Below, in pieces: positions 8,214 to 16,989 of a stretch of 64,000 bases of DNA. The notes below the pieces were generated by a model, which saw only the letters and a list, made by a program, of their open reading frames with translations, was not told where the DNA came from and made no database searches. Numbering within the stretch: position 1 is the stretch's first letter; the number at the start of each line of letters is the position of its first letter. A program made the translations under genes and the position numbers. Source of the stretch: Halorussus vallis (GTDB lineage: Archaea; Halobacteriota; Halobacteria; Halobacteriales; Haladaptataceae); contig NZ_CP100000.1 in NCBI RefSeq assembly GCF_024138165.1, positions 1,488,001 through 1,552,000 on the forward strand, written 5' to 3'.

Positions 8214-8290
8214 GGCAAAGTTTTGCGCGACGTTACTGACAGCCGTGAACTGAAGCTAAGAAGCGGTTTCCCTGACTCCCTGATGAGTAA
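8214..8290 (+). repeat. Degenerate island repeat R1, copy C (5' part)
   Basis: It contains CGGCAAAGTTTTGCGC, then ACTGACAGCCGTGAAC and AAGCTAAGAAGCGGTTTCCC, matching copy B over about 75 bp. The hairpin core is absent. It lies between the 179-aa gene and the HhH gene. Confidence 0.55.
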
Positions 8291-8356
8291 ATCTTGGCTT
8301 TGGTGCTAGGTCTCAGCGGTCGTGCTGAATACCGCGTATCTTGCCGACGCTTTCGA

Positions 8357-8962
8357 TTATGCCTTCGCTTTATCGAATGCCCAAAGTGCCATATCGATTT
8401 CCCGTGGGGAGAGTCCCCTTTCCGCAGCGAGTTCCCGAATGTGATTTATATAATACTCATATGTCTCTGCCTTCGTGAGGTACGTTCGGAAGTGCTCTAA
8501 AAACTCAGCATATGTGGTGTATTCTTCAGGGGTTGCTATCTCGGGTTTCGCAGCTGCAAGCCCTCGAAAAGCACGATAGTCAATAATTGCGTATTCGGTC
8601 GGACGACTCACTGTGAGTACGGTCGAGGCAAGTGGAACCCCAACCCCCGAGAGTCGAGTTAAACTCTCAATTGCTTCGTTATCATCAGAAACCTGTAGGG
8701 CAACCCGGCTCCGTCGTTCTACCTCAGACGTTTCGTTCTGAGTTATATTTGAGTCGTTTCTCTTCCCCTGAAGCTTCCACTGGCTGATTTTCTGCAACTC
8801 CGTAACTGAGATTTCTCTGCGGGACTGAATCGCTGCTGATATTGAGCTGAATAGCGGATCGGCGTCTTTCCTCCAACGGCCAGATTCATCTAAGTACTCA
8901 ATCGGCTTGTCCTCCCACTGCTCCTCGAATTCGTTCACCCATTTTGGAAAATCAATTCCCAT
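8357..8962 (-). CDS. Helix-hairpin-helix (HhH) island protein, 201 aa
   Basis: The central segment LTRLSGVGVPLASTVLTV, followed by YAIIDYRAFRGLAA, is an HhH motif of the kind found in DNA-glycosylase-like proteins of restriction/defence islands; the C-terminus ends with PREIDMALWAFDK, also typical of that group. The strictly catalytic Lys/Asp pair of HhH-GPD glycosylases is not evident, so I infer DNA binding or an inactive glycosylase-like fold rather than repair activity. It stands alone between copies C and B of the island repeat. Start ATG chosen because the sequence upstream is AT-rich and noncoding. Confidence 0.7.
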   Translation of the reverse strand: MGIDFPKWVNEFEEQWEDKPIEYLDESGRWRKDADPLFSSISAAIQSRREISVTELQKISQWKLQGKRNDSNITQNETSEVERRSRVALQVSDDNEAIESLTRLSGVGVPLASTVLTVSRPTEYAIIDYRAFRGLAAAKPEIATPEEYTTYAEFLEHFRTYLTKAETYEYYINHIRELAAERGLSPREIDMALWAFDKAKA

Positions 8963-9099
8963 GAGATACCCTACTATTTACAATGACTAAGTGGCGGGGA
9001 TGTACTGAGTATAACCTCTATATTCAGCATGACCGCGGAAACCTATCACCGTGTGAGGGTTTCAACAAAGCTAAATCCGCCACATAGTTTCTCGCTTTC

Positions 9100-9285
9100 G
9101 GCAAATTTTTGCACAACGTGACTGGCGGCCGTGAACAAAGAGCTAAAATCGATTTTTCCTGCATCCACGATAGATAGCCCTCGGAGTTCCATCAACCGCC
9201 TCGCTGTCCACAGCGAGCGCGTCTCTTCCGCTCTGCTAACCGTCGACGTCTTGGGGTCAACCCAACTTGCAATTCTCTGATTCTG
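9100..9285 (+). repeat. Degenerate island repeat R1, copy B (best preserved)
   Basis: Order: GGCAAATTTTTGCAC, ACTGGCGGCCGTGAAC, ATCGATTTTTCC, TAGCCCTCGGAG, CATCAACCGC, then a perfect hairpin CTCGCTG-TCCA-CAGCGAG, and TCTCTTCCGCTCTGCT. It fills the 8963-9312 gap; no gene is seen there. Confidence 0.65.
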
Positions 9286-9312
9286 TTATGCGACCAATTG
9301 AATGGATGGCAC

Positions 9313-10584
9313 TTAGCTATCTTCCACCAGCGACCGAATCTTCTCGTTTACCATACCGTGTACTCGACCAGTATAGTCGTCAAAATCTTCAGCTACCGTC
9401 GGAATAGGAAATTCAACTAATTTAAGCGGATACTGTTCTACGACCGAGTACTGTGTCCCGATCTCTCCCCTTTGCTCAGGATAAATCAGTACTCCAGGAA
9501 TATCATGAGCAAATTGGTACGAGACCATCTGATAAAAGTCCGAATTTGGAGGCCGACCTAGCTTCCATTTTGCATCACCCACAAGCAGTATTTGCTGATC
9601 GGAGTTTCGAATAACGATATCAGGCCGAATAGAGATTGTATGTTTTCCGTCCGTAACTAGATTACAAGTTGTCACTTGAGACGCCACCTTCCATCCGTCA
9701 CGTTCTTCAATCGCCTCAGAAACTCCCCGTTCCACAGCCCGTTCGAATATCTGATTCATATCGATGAGGAGCGCGAACGAGCTTTGCTCCCCGGTCAGGA
9801 ACTCTCGAACGTAGATACTCCGAAGGACAAGCTTCGTGAGACGAAGCAAATCAGCATAATATTCGTTGAGACGTGTAAGTTCAACGGACTCTAGTGCTGC
9901 AGGCTGTATCGGTGTCAAAGTAACTCGTTGTCGAAGGAGATGCCGATGCTTGAGCAGAGAGCGTTTCAGAGTTTGATCGCGAACAAATCGAGTTAAGATA
10001 GATGTCGCAAAGAGAACGGATTGATTCGGGAGAGTATCATAGGTTAGTTCCTCATACGAGCATTCAAACTGCGTCGGAGCAACACCCTGTTTCTGGATCT
10101 GCTTCTGTACATTTAGCCGTCCCCGAAGGTGCTCTTCGTTGGCTTCGACTCGGCGATAATCTCGGTGTAGTCCCTGCCGGATGACATTCTCGAGTTCAGC
10201 CTCATAGAGAGCTGCAAGCGCCTCGATAAACGTCCGCCCTGCAGAGATGGACGTCTCGCGCTCAATCGTCACGGACTCGACGCCATGGGCATACCGCAAG
10301 AAATGGAGTAAGTTTGTTCGTCCCGCTTTCGGGCGAATTTGTATTGTCGGACCATCTGGAAGCGAGACTATCCCTACGTATTGTGTCGCCTGAAGTACGG
10401 CATCTCCGTTTCGATCAAATGAAACGCTCAGACGCTCTCCATCGCTGTTGACTTCGGATCGAAGCATTCGAAGCGCTGAATCACTCAGGTCAAGCGGTTC
10501 CGTTTCCTCGTACTCTCGCAGAGAAATATCGACACTCTCCCCATCTTCCGCGTCGAGCAAGGGAAACGAAGCAGACTGAGCCAT
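9313..10584 (-). CDS. mcrC: McrC-type 5-methylcytosine restriction subunit
   Basis: McrC supplies the nuclease of the modification-dependent McrBC system and docks on the McrB GTPase ring. The N-terminal beta region includes YVGIVSLPDGPTIQIRPKAG, and LLHFLRYAHG follows, both typical of the family. The C-terminal PD-(D/E)xK centre is visible as RPDIVI, then the catalytic DAKWK. The ATG at 10584, 7 nt after the mcrB stop, is chosen over an in-frame start 66 nt earlier inside mcrB because it gives a normal McrC N-terminus. At 423 aa the length is usual for the family. Same operon as mcrB. Confidence 0.88.
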   Translation of the reverse strand: MAQSASFPLLDAEDGESVDISLREYEETEPLDLSDSALRMLRSEVNSDGERLSVSFDRNGDAVLQATQYVGIVSLPDGPTIQIRPKAGRTNLLHFLRYAHGVESVTIERETSISAGRTFIEALAALYEAELENVIRQGLHRDYRRVEANEEHLRGRLNVQKQIQKQGVAPTQFECSYEELTYDTLPNQSVLFATSILTRFVRDQTLKRSLLKHRHLLRQRVTLTPIQPAALESVELTRLNEYYADLLRLTKLVLRSIYVREFLTGEQSSFALLIDMNQIFERAVERGVSEAIEERDGWKVASQVTTCNLVTDGKHTISIRPDIVIRNSDQQILLVGDAKWKLGRPPNSDFYQMVSYQFAHDIPGVLIYPEQRGEIGTQYSVVEQYPLKLVEFPIPTVAEDFDDYTGRVHGMVNEKIRSLVEDS

Positions 10585-10591
10585 TGATCTA

Positions 10592-13501
10592 CTATTCCTC
10601 TCTGTTCGCGGCTGTGAGGGTCCCCGACTGAACCTCTGTTCGGATATCAACTAGGCGCTTATTGTCGAACTCAGGATGCCGCCAATAGTCCGGGCCGGTC
10701 ACCTCACCGGTGTGTTCTGAAGCCTGTTCGAGGATCGCCTGAGCCAACCCTGAGAATGAATACTCTTCGCCGTTGAGCAACCACCGGACGCCGTTACTCT
10801 GACCCGTTTTCCCCTTGATCTCACACCGCCAGAACGCTTCTGACTGATCGTAGGGCCGGTCAGCATCCGCGGGTACTTTCTCTTCATCAAAGACCAGCTC
10901 ATCGCCTGCCTGGAGTATGTTCTCCTCCAATAGAAGATCCAGCGTATAGACTATGTCTGCACCCTCATCAGTGTCGCCGTTGACCTCCGGCTCTGCTAAA
11001 CTAATATCGACAAAGCTTGCAAGTGCCCGTCGGAGGTCATCCCGCGTGAAGTCCGCAATTTCTTCGGTTTCCCAGTGGAACAACCGTCCCCCGCCCGCCT
11101 GGAAGAGTTCGTCTCGTATTCGTTCAAACTGCCCGAAGTAGTACTCCTCGAGAAGCGGGAGAATCTCGTATTTCCACGCATCGACGATGTCGGCCGCTTC
11201 GTCGAAGTTCATCAGGTATGAATGCCCGATCTGCTTTCCCTTGCCTAAATCAGGGGTAGCGACGATAGTTTCGTTGAGTTCTCGAGCTGCTAAGATCGAG
11301 AGAGCCACCAAGCTCCGATATGGATCCGAACTGGTTCGCGCCACATCATGAATCTCATCTAGGCCCTCGAAGCCATGGTGATCAATCAAGACAGAGTAGT
11401 TTGGCGGGAACGCTAAAAACCGGAATCGCCGTCGAAGGGCCGCATCAACCAATGCAATCGAGCGGTCTGCCGTATTCATAGTGCCGATGACGTAGAGGTT
11501 CGGGGGCACCGTGAACGATTTCCGGGAGTGAGCGAGCGTGATTTCTACCTCGTTGGGTTGATCGAGGCGCTTGTCGCTTTCGAGCAGCGTGATGGTCTCC
11601 CCGAATATCTGTGCGAGGTTCCCTCGGTTGATCTCGTCGACAATTAAGACGAAACGCCGTGCTTCATCGAGGTCGTCATTCTGCTTGGCATGTTGGTATG
11701 CGGTTTCGGCACGCCTACAGATCCGCTTGAACACACCATCCTTAATCCGATACTCAACCGCTCCATCGTCAGCTTCAGCGGTCAATCCCTCAATGAAGTC
11801 CTCGTACGAGAACGAGGGATGGAAAGTGACCGTTTCGAGCTGCTCTGTCGTCGGCGTGTACTCCGACTGCTGGTTAAGCCACCAGCGGGCGAACTGGCGA
11901 GCAGTGTACGTTTTCCCGGTTCCCGGCGGTCCGTAGAAGACAAGTTGTTGAGCCTGCTTCAATTGACGTTCGATCGTATCCGTTTCAGCCGGCTGTTGAT
12001 CCGGGGGCGTGAGTTCATCGCTGCCGTCTCCTTTGTGCCGGCCCTGTAGTAGTGCCCCGAACTTCACGTGGTTCATGTTCGGGTTGATGCCACTCTCGCT
12101 CTGAAGATCACGGAGCAAGGCGACGAACAGTACTTGCCCCTTATCTAGGCTCGATTTTTGAATCGTTGCAGACCCGATTGTCTCTGCTAACTCTTCGAGT
12201 CTACGCGTATTGTCCCTGTAGACCTGGATGATCTGTTCGCACTTGACTGCATCAGGGGCGTCAACAATGCCTCCGATCAGGTCACTCCGACGAAGCGCGT
12301 CGGTCCAATCGTGAACTATAGTCTCAGCTATCTTCTCACCTAACCAGTTTTCAGCTCCGGATGTCTGGCTGACACGTGCTTTGATGTCTTTCGTCGCATC
12401 AGTGATTCCCTCGTAAGGGTCGGCAGGTACGATAGGACCGCCACCGTCGAACTTGAATCCGCGTTCCTCTAGCAGTTCGGCTAGATACGGCGATTCTTCA
12501 ACGAGGATGTCAACGAGCTCATCTGGGCACTGAGTAAAGTAGTGCCCCTGGTTAAGCGACAACCGCTTGTCGTAGAATATCTTCCTACTTTGCTCGCGGA
12601 TCTCGCGTAATCGTTCCTGGTACTCAGGCTTTTCGAGGAGGTCATCATAGACGTGGATGTGTGGTTCGATACCCTGATAGTCAGTTAGCCATCGCAGGTA
12701 TCCTCCCTGCTCCTGTTGCTTTTCAGTCCAACGATCATCTGGTGGCCCTTCGAAATCCTCGTGCAATTCCGAATCAATTACTGAAATGCCGACGATTTGG
12801 TGCTGTTCCTGCAGTAGATGGAGAACAATATCACCCACCTCTGCCTCACGCACTGCCTCATAGCGCTTTCTCCCTCCCTTGTCCCTACTAGGGGACATAA
12901 TCGCTCGTCCTAACTTGTATTGGCCTTCTTGTTTGTACGCTCGACCGCTAATTTGCGTCTTCTCGACCCAAACCGTTGGATTAGCTCGGTGGGCGTTTAG
13001 ATAGCCTTCAATACTATCGTACTCGTCCTCGATCGCAGTGAGCCCCTTTTCATTGAGAGGGATGAAACTGATCGGATAGTTCTGATCGTACCCCGCATAC
13101 GAGTGGAGATCGGTACTATCGATCTCAATTTTGAACGGTGCATCTAAGAAAATCAGATACTTATATGGATCGGTCGCGTCATCACTTCCGGCTGTCTGTC
13201 GAGCGTAATCAGGCCAAATCTCCTTCGCCAACTCAAGGTTCTGTGTCGTCCCAATGACCTGCGCGGCATATCGATACTGAAGATCTCCCATATAGAACAG
13301 TAAATAATCTCCCTGTTGAATATTAGACCATGTTCCCTTTTTCCCTGAAGACACCCCCCAGATTCGAAGATCACTACCGAAGTCTTGATCGAGATACTCG
13401 CTGTATCGTTCCTTCGAAACAGGGGTAAGGACGGATTCGTCGAAGTGTGTCTGTGGGCTTTCGCTGGCACATGGTGCGAGAAAGAGTTGTGAACGGGCCA
13501 T
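10592..13501 (-). CDS. mcrB: McrB-type GTPase with two EVE-like domains and a RAMA-like C-terminus
   Basis: AAA+ motor of a McrBC-type system. Core: Walker A GPPGTGKT (524-531), Walker B LIVDEIN (619-625) and the McrB signature MNTADRS (675-681). N-terminal readers: residues about 1-165 with WGVSSGKKGTWSNIQQGDYL look like an EVE/YTH-type pocket, and residues about 190-340 (GRAIMSPSRDKGGRKRYEAV, then EVGDIVLHL) like a second EVE domain. After the AAA+ part, residues about 850-955 (LLLEENILQAGDELV, RWLLNGEEYSFSGLAQAIL, GPDYW) resemble a RAMA domain, associated with modified-DNA recognition. Two kinds of reader on one McrB would suit detection of modified phage DNA. The RAMA assignment is by pattern only. 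Confidence 0.88.
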   Translation of the reverse strand: MARSQLFLAPCASESPQTHFDESVLTPVSKERYSEYLDQDFGSDLRIWGVSSGKKGTWSNIQQGDYLLFYMGDLQYRYAAQVIGTTQNLELAKEIWPDYARQTAGSDDATDPYKYLIFLDAPFKIEIDSTDLHSYAGYDQNYPISFIPLNEKGLTAIEDEYDSIEGYLNAHRANPTVWVEKTQISGRAYKQEGQYKLGRAIMSPSRDKGGRKRYEAVREAEVGDIVLHLLQEQHQIVGISVIDSELHEDFEGPPDDRWTEKQQEQGGYLRWLTDYQGIEPHIHVYDDLLEKPEYQERLREIREQSRKIFYDKRLSLNQGHYFTQCPDELVDILVEESPYLAELLEERGFKFDGGGPIVPADPYEGITDATKDIKARVSQTSGAENWLGEKIAETIVHDWTDALRRSDLIGGIVDAPDAVKCEQIIQVYRDNTRRLEELAETIGSATIQKSSLDKGQVLFVALLRDLQSESGINPNMNHVKFGALLQGRHKGDGSDELTPPDQQPAETDTIERQLKQAQQLVFYGPPGTGKTYTARQFARWWLNQQSEYTPTTEQLETVTFHPSFSYEDFIEGLTAEADDGAVEYRIKDGVFKRICRRAETAYQHAKQNDDLDEARRFVLIVDEINRGNLAQIFGETITLLESDKRLDQPNEVEITLAHSRKSFTVPPNLYVIGTMNTADRSIALVDAALRRRFRFLAFPPNYSVLIDHHGFEGLDEIHDVARTSSDPYRSLVALSILAARELNETIVATPDLGKGKQIGHSYLMNFDEAADIVDAWKYEILPLLEEYYFGQFERIRDELFQAGGGRLFHWETEEIADFTRDDLRRALASFVDISLAEPEVNGDTDEGADIVYTLDLLLEENILQAGDELVFDEEKVPADADRPYDQSEAFWRCEIKGKTGQSNGVRWLLNGEEYSFSGLAQAILEQASEHTGEVTGPDYWRHPEFDNKRLVDIRTEVQSGTLTAANREE

Positions 13502-13547
13502 TGGTATTTGGATTATATACGAGAAACTAATTACTTGCTAAATAAAT

Positions 13548-13730
13548 CCATTTGCGGAATTCACCTGGCAGCCATAGAACGAGTATGCGAATCCATTTTC
13601 CGTGTTCCCGATAAATTGCTCTCGGAGAGACATCAATCGCTTCTCTGTCCGCAGAGAGCGTTTCTCTTCCGCTTTGCTGACCACCAATGCCTCGGTCCCA
13701 ACCTTCATCTGCAAATAGCTACTTTATACC
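13548..13730 (+). repeat. Degenerate island repeat R1, copy D
   Basis: Full-length but diverged: ACCTGGCAGCCATAGAAC, AATCCATTTTCC, GCTCTCGGAGAG, CATCAATCGC, hairpin TCTCTG-TCCG-CAGAGA, TCTCTTCCGCTTTGCT, and CTGCAAATAG at the end. The hairpin arms differ from copy B yet still pair. It lies in the 13502-13998 gap, where a 115-codon plus frame is rejected as a gene. Confidence 0.6.
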
Positions 13731-13998
13731 AATTGAGGAATCTATACTCTATCGAGCCAATGTGGATGCCACCTATTTGGACACCGTGCGATTCGCCTTG
13801 CTGGTCGCTGTCTGAAGCAGTCATCGTAATCTCCGGCCAAAGCCATTGCTGCTGAACGAGTAACAACAATAGGACCTATTCAGAGAGACGCCAGACACTA
13901 ATATCAAAATTCTTGCCTATATTCGCGCTTCGAGTTTTGCCTGATTACGTCTGTAATATGAACATATTTGTAGCTCTGATTGAGTGATTACAGTCAAC

Positions 13999-14946
13999 AT
14001 GGTAGATGCCGCCCAAATTGGCGTCGTTCAATGCAAGGAAGACGGCGATTACGACATCCTCTCGAACATCAGTCAGTCCGACATGGACGACGGGGACTTC
14101 GAGGACGCCACAGAGGCGACACAAAGCATGCTCGGTTCCCTCGCCGAAAAAAGCTTCTCAGCAAACAAGCCGACTGCACGACTTCACGAGTTTGATTACA
14201 GCGATGTTGCCGAGGGCGATGAGCATCCTGCGAAATCACTACTGACGGAGCTCAAGGACGGCGACGAGTTTGAATCCAACCTGCGTGAATTAGCTGAACG
14301 GTATCTCAGAGCGGCAAATTCGGAGCCGGGAATCCTCATCGCAGTCCAGTTCTCTCACAAGGGCCACGAGTTGCTTGCAATAATCAAAGCACCATACGAG
14401 GACGTCTACGAACCGGACGATGAGGTAGGACTTTCCCAAATTAGTGAGATTATCGAAGACGAGCTGAAGAAGGGCGTCATCTATCCCAGAGTCAACTACT
14501 CGCTTGACGAAACACGTCTGGACGAAGCTGGAATCTACCAGAAAAGCTACTATGCTCAGCACTGGTGGAAGTTCCTCGGCCTCCAAGATACTAAGACCAA
14601 TAACGAGGTCCTGAACGAGTGGATAGTCGAAGACGTTGAGGAAGGCGACGACGAGAACCTTCTATCTGAAGCTCAGAGCGTCGATGACTTCAATGAAATC
14701 CGGCGGGACCTCGATGACGAGAAGTTGGAAGGCCAGGTTACTATCACAATCTCGGGTATCGATATTCGTGTACGCCTTCGAGACGTATTAGAGCGTAATA
14801 TCTTCCTCATCAACGATGGGTCGTACTACGTCGTCATCCCTGGAAATGAACCTAATGTCGCGGTTACAGGGCATGGTGGCGGAGACTACCGGAAAGAGAT
14901 TCTAGAGAACCTGTCTGAGTACGATTCGTTCGATGACATTCAGTAA
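13999..14946 (+). CDS. Soluble partner of an unnamed two-gene system
   Basis: Acidic cytoplasmic protein, about 315 aa, no membrane segment. The middle (ILIAVQFSHKGHELLAII, SQISEIIEDELKKGVIYP, YYAQHWWKFLGLQ) recalls bacterial nucleoid-associated NdpA/YejK proteins in order and spacing; the KwaB subunit of Kiwa is another possibility. Neither can be confirmed by eye. The ATG at 13999 is used; an in-frame GTG 15 nt earlier is possible, and a TATA-like CATATTTG lies about 35 nt upstream. The stop overlaps the next start as TAATG, so this protein and the five-TM protein are co-translated and probably form one sensor/effector unit in the defence island. Confidence 0.7.
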   Translation: MVDAAQIGVVQCKEDGDYDILSNISQSDMDDGDFEDATEATQSMLGSLAEKSFSANKPTARLHEFDYSDVAEGDEHPAKSLLTELKDGDEFESNLRELAERYLRAANSEPGILIAVQFSHKGHELLAIIKAPYEDVYEPDDEVGLSQISEIIEDELKKGVIYPRVNYSLDETRLDEAGIYQKSYYAQHWWKFLGLQDTKTNNEVLNEWIVEDVEEGDDENLLSEAQSVDDFNEIRRDLDDEKLEGQVTITISGIDIRVRLRDVLERNIFLINDGSYYVVIPGNEPNVAVTGHGGGDYRKEILENLSEYDSFDDIQ

Positions 14947-16823
14947 TGACCGAAATAGAAGAGCACCTCTCTCAGCTTTCCCCACTGTGGGAAGGCCAAG
15001 AGATTGCGGAAGGACCTCGGATAATCGATGTCGATAGCCCTGTCTCCGATTTTCCTAAGAATGCGCTTAGTGGAATCCTCCAGTTAGCGCACGAAGAGGG
15101 GGCATATTTCGATGACTTTGAAGTGACATTCCACACGGATAGAACCGGAGAGCAGCCGATTATCCAATCAGGAGGGAGCCTCCGGGTACACAACTCTGGT
15201 TTCGACACCCTCCAAAGTGCGTACGATACCGAAGACGTAGATATTCAAGACTGGCGTCGAGTCGTCGGTGACATCCTCCGTGATGACGAAGCTGGAAGAT
15301 TAGCTGATTTTCTGCTTGAGTGGTCCGGGACAGCCTCGATATCCCTATACGTAGATTGTATCGTAGACAAGTCAGAGGTTGGTGACCGGCTCGAAGCTGA
15401 GTTAGATGGTTTACCCTCCACCTCAGTATCCTTCTGGACAGAGGAGGAGAGGCTTCGAAGTTGGCTGGATCAGCATGGCTCAGATTACGCAACAGTCGCC
15501 GATGAGTTCTTTGAAGAACGAAATCTCCCGGCCTTTGTATTCTACGAGGAAATCGAACCAGAGTACGAATCACTGCTTCAGTTCCACTCCGTTAGCTTCT
15601 TGCTCAACGCGGAACCGGAAAAGCTCGATTTCGACGTGAGCCAATATCGGACGCTCATGGACCGAGACCGTGACATGCTCCAAGCCGGGCCCGAACTGTC
15701 GGTAGTGTCTCCCTCGCTCTTCAGCACACCCAAGGCGAGAGATTTGTTCGCGTCTGTATTCGTATACAGCGTCTTCGCCGGAGTCGCAAAGCGAGTGAGA
15801 TTGACTGACGACGTCCTGGAACTCGAAATCAAAACACGACGCAAGACCATTAGTGACGAAATCGACGGGGAGACATTCACCGATGCCGTTCAAGGATATA
15901 CAGTAGACGAACTAACGTCTCTTTACGAGTTCTATGAGTCGTTTGTAGAGAAGGGCACGCGAAACACGTATCGGGACTTCTGGCACCGTAGCATCGTCGA
16001 AGAGTGTGATTCATTCGAGGACCTGCCCCGGAAGACGGCGCAGATTCGTGAGTTCTACACGTTCTTGGAAGAGGAAGCTATCGAGAAGAATTTCGATGAC
16101 CTCAACGATGCCATCCAAGACGCTCATGTGTTTACTGCTGATGTTACGAGTACTGTCTCGGAGACGACACGGAGCCTGACCTCAGAGATTCAGAAAGTGG
16201 TGCTGGCGCTCCTCGGTGCAGTATTCGCTAATCTCTTTCTCGTAGTCCGGTGGTCCAACGTGGATATGGTGCTCCCATTCTCGATATTCGTTATCTCCGG
16301 CGTCCTCCTGTTCTACTTCCCAACAATCCAAACTCGAATCGACGAACTGGACGGCCTGATAAGCGAGAGCAATGATGACTTCGAGGTCTACTCCGAGACG
16401 ATTCAGGATTTCTCGGGTCATCTATTCGACTTCAGTCGATTCGATGACCGACGAGGGAGCTACGTCAACTACGCCGAGAAGCGTCGAAAGTGGGCTGTCG
16501 AGAAGCTACAACTAGCCTTCTGGTTACTCATCGTCGTTTGGGGGGGATTAGCGATAATCTCGATTCTCGGCTACCCGCGGTCTTCAGGACAATTTCTTAT
16601 CGCAGCAACCTCAGTAGTGATTACAGGAATAATCTGGTTCAGACACAGGAATGCGGACTACTACCCCGAAACAACCGAGATGCGAATTATTGGAACCGTC
16701 CTCTCACCAGCAATCAGTCTTGCAATACTCATCTTGATTGTGACTGGAATTCGCTTGTGCATCGAACCTCTAACTGTTAGCGAAATCACATCCGGCCAAA
16801 TTTTACAGGACGTCCTACCGTGA
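14946..16823 (+). CDS. Large soluble domain plus five-TM membrane protein of an unnamed system
   Basis: 625 aa. Residues 1 to about 410 are soluble and acidic with no known motif; residues about 380-415 form a helical lead-in. Hydrophobic segments follow at about 416-434, 441-459, 521-541, 548-565 and 581-604. The loop between the second and third (about 460-520) is charged and probably cytoplasmic. There is no signal peptide, so the N-terminal domain should face the cytoplasm. The pairing with a coupled soluble partner, between McrBC and a Type I restriction operon, suggests an anti-phage role in which the membrane domain is the effector. That is inference; no family was recognised. Confidence 0.72.
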   Translation: MTEIEEHLSQLSPLWEGQEIAEGPRIIDVDSPVSDFPKNALSGILQLAHEEGAYFDDFEVTFHTDRTGEQPIIQSGGSLRVHNSGFDTLQSAYDTEDVDIQDWRRVVGDILRDDEAGRLADFLLEWSGTASISLYVDCIVDKSEVGDRLEAELDGLPSTSVSFWTEEERLRSWLDQHGSDYATVADEFFEERNLPAFVFYEEIEPEYESLLQFHSVSFLLNAEPEKLDFDVSQYRTLMDRDRDMLQAGPELSVVSPSLFSTPKARDLFASVFVYSVFAGVAKRVRLTDDVLELEIKTRRKTISDEIDGETFTDAVQGYTVDELTSLYEFYESFVEKGTRNTYRDFWHRSIVEECDSFEDLPRKTAQIREFYTFLEEEAIEKNFDDLNDAIQDAHVFTADVTSTVSETTRSLTSEIQKVVLALLGAVFANLFLVVRWSNVDMVLPFSIFVISGVLLFYFPTIQTRIDELDGLISESNDDFEVYSETIQDFSGHLFDFSRFDDRRGSYVNYAEKRRKWAVEKLQLAFWLLIVVWGGLAIISILGYPRSSGQFLIAATSVVITGIIWFRHRNADYYPETTEMRIIGTVLSPAISLAILILIVTGIRLCIEPLTVSEITSGQILQDVLP

Positions 16824-16989
16824 GTAACATCACCGCAGCGACTCAGCGTACGGTTTCCAATTTTCTGACCGAGTCCACCATCCAGAGGACGACTGAGATT
16901 CATACTCGGGAGCAATGCATTAGCGTTTGAGTCCCGTTACGCTCCGTACAGTCTGAAACCAACAAAGGCAGGTGTCAGAGACTCACCGG

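Noticed and set aside
13508-13855. 115-codon plus-strand ORF
   Set aside because: It lies across island repeat R1 copy D and encodes a non-acidic, Cys/Trp/Pro-rich sequence unlike haloarchaeal proteins.
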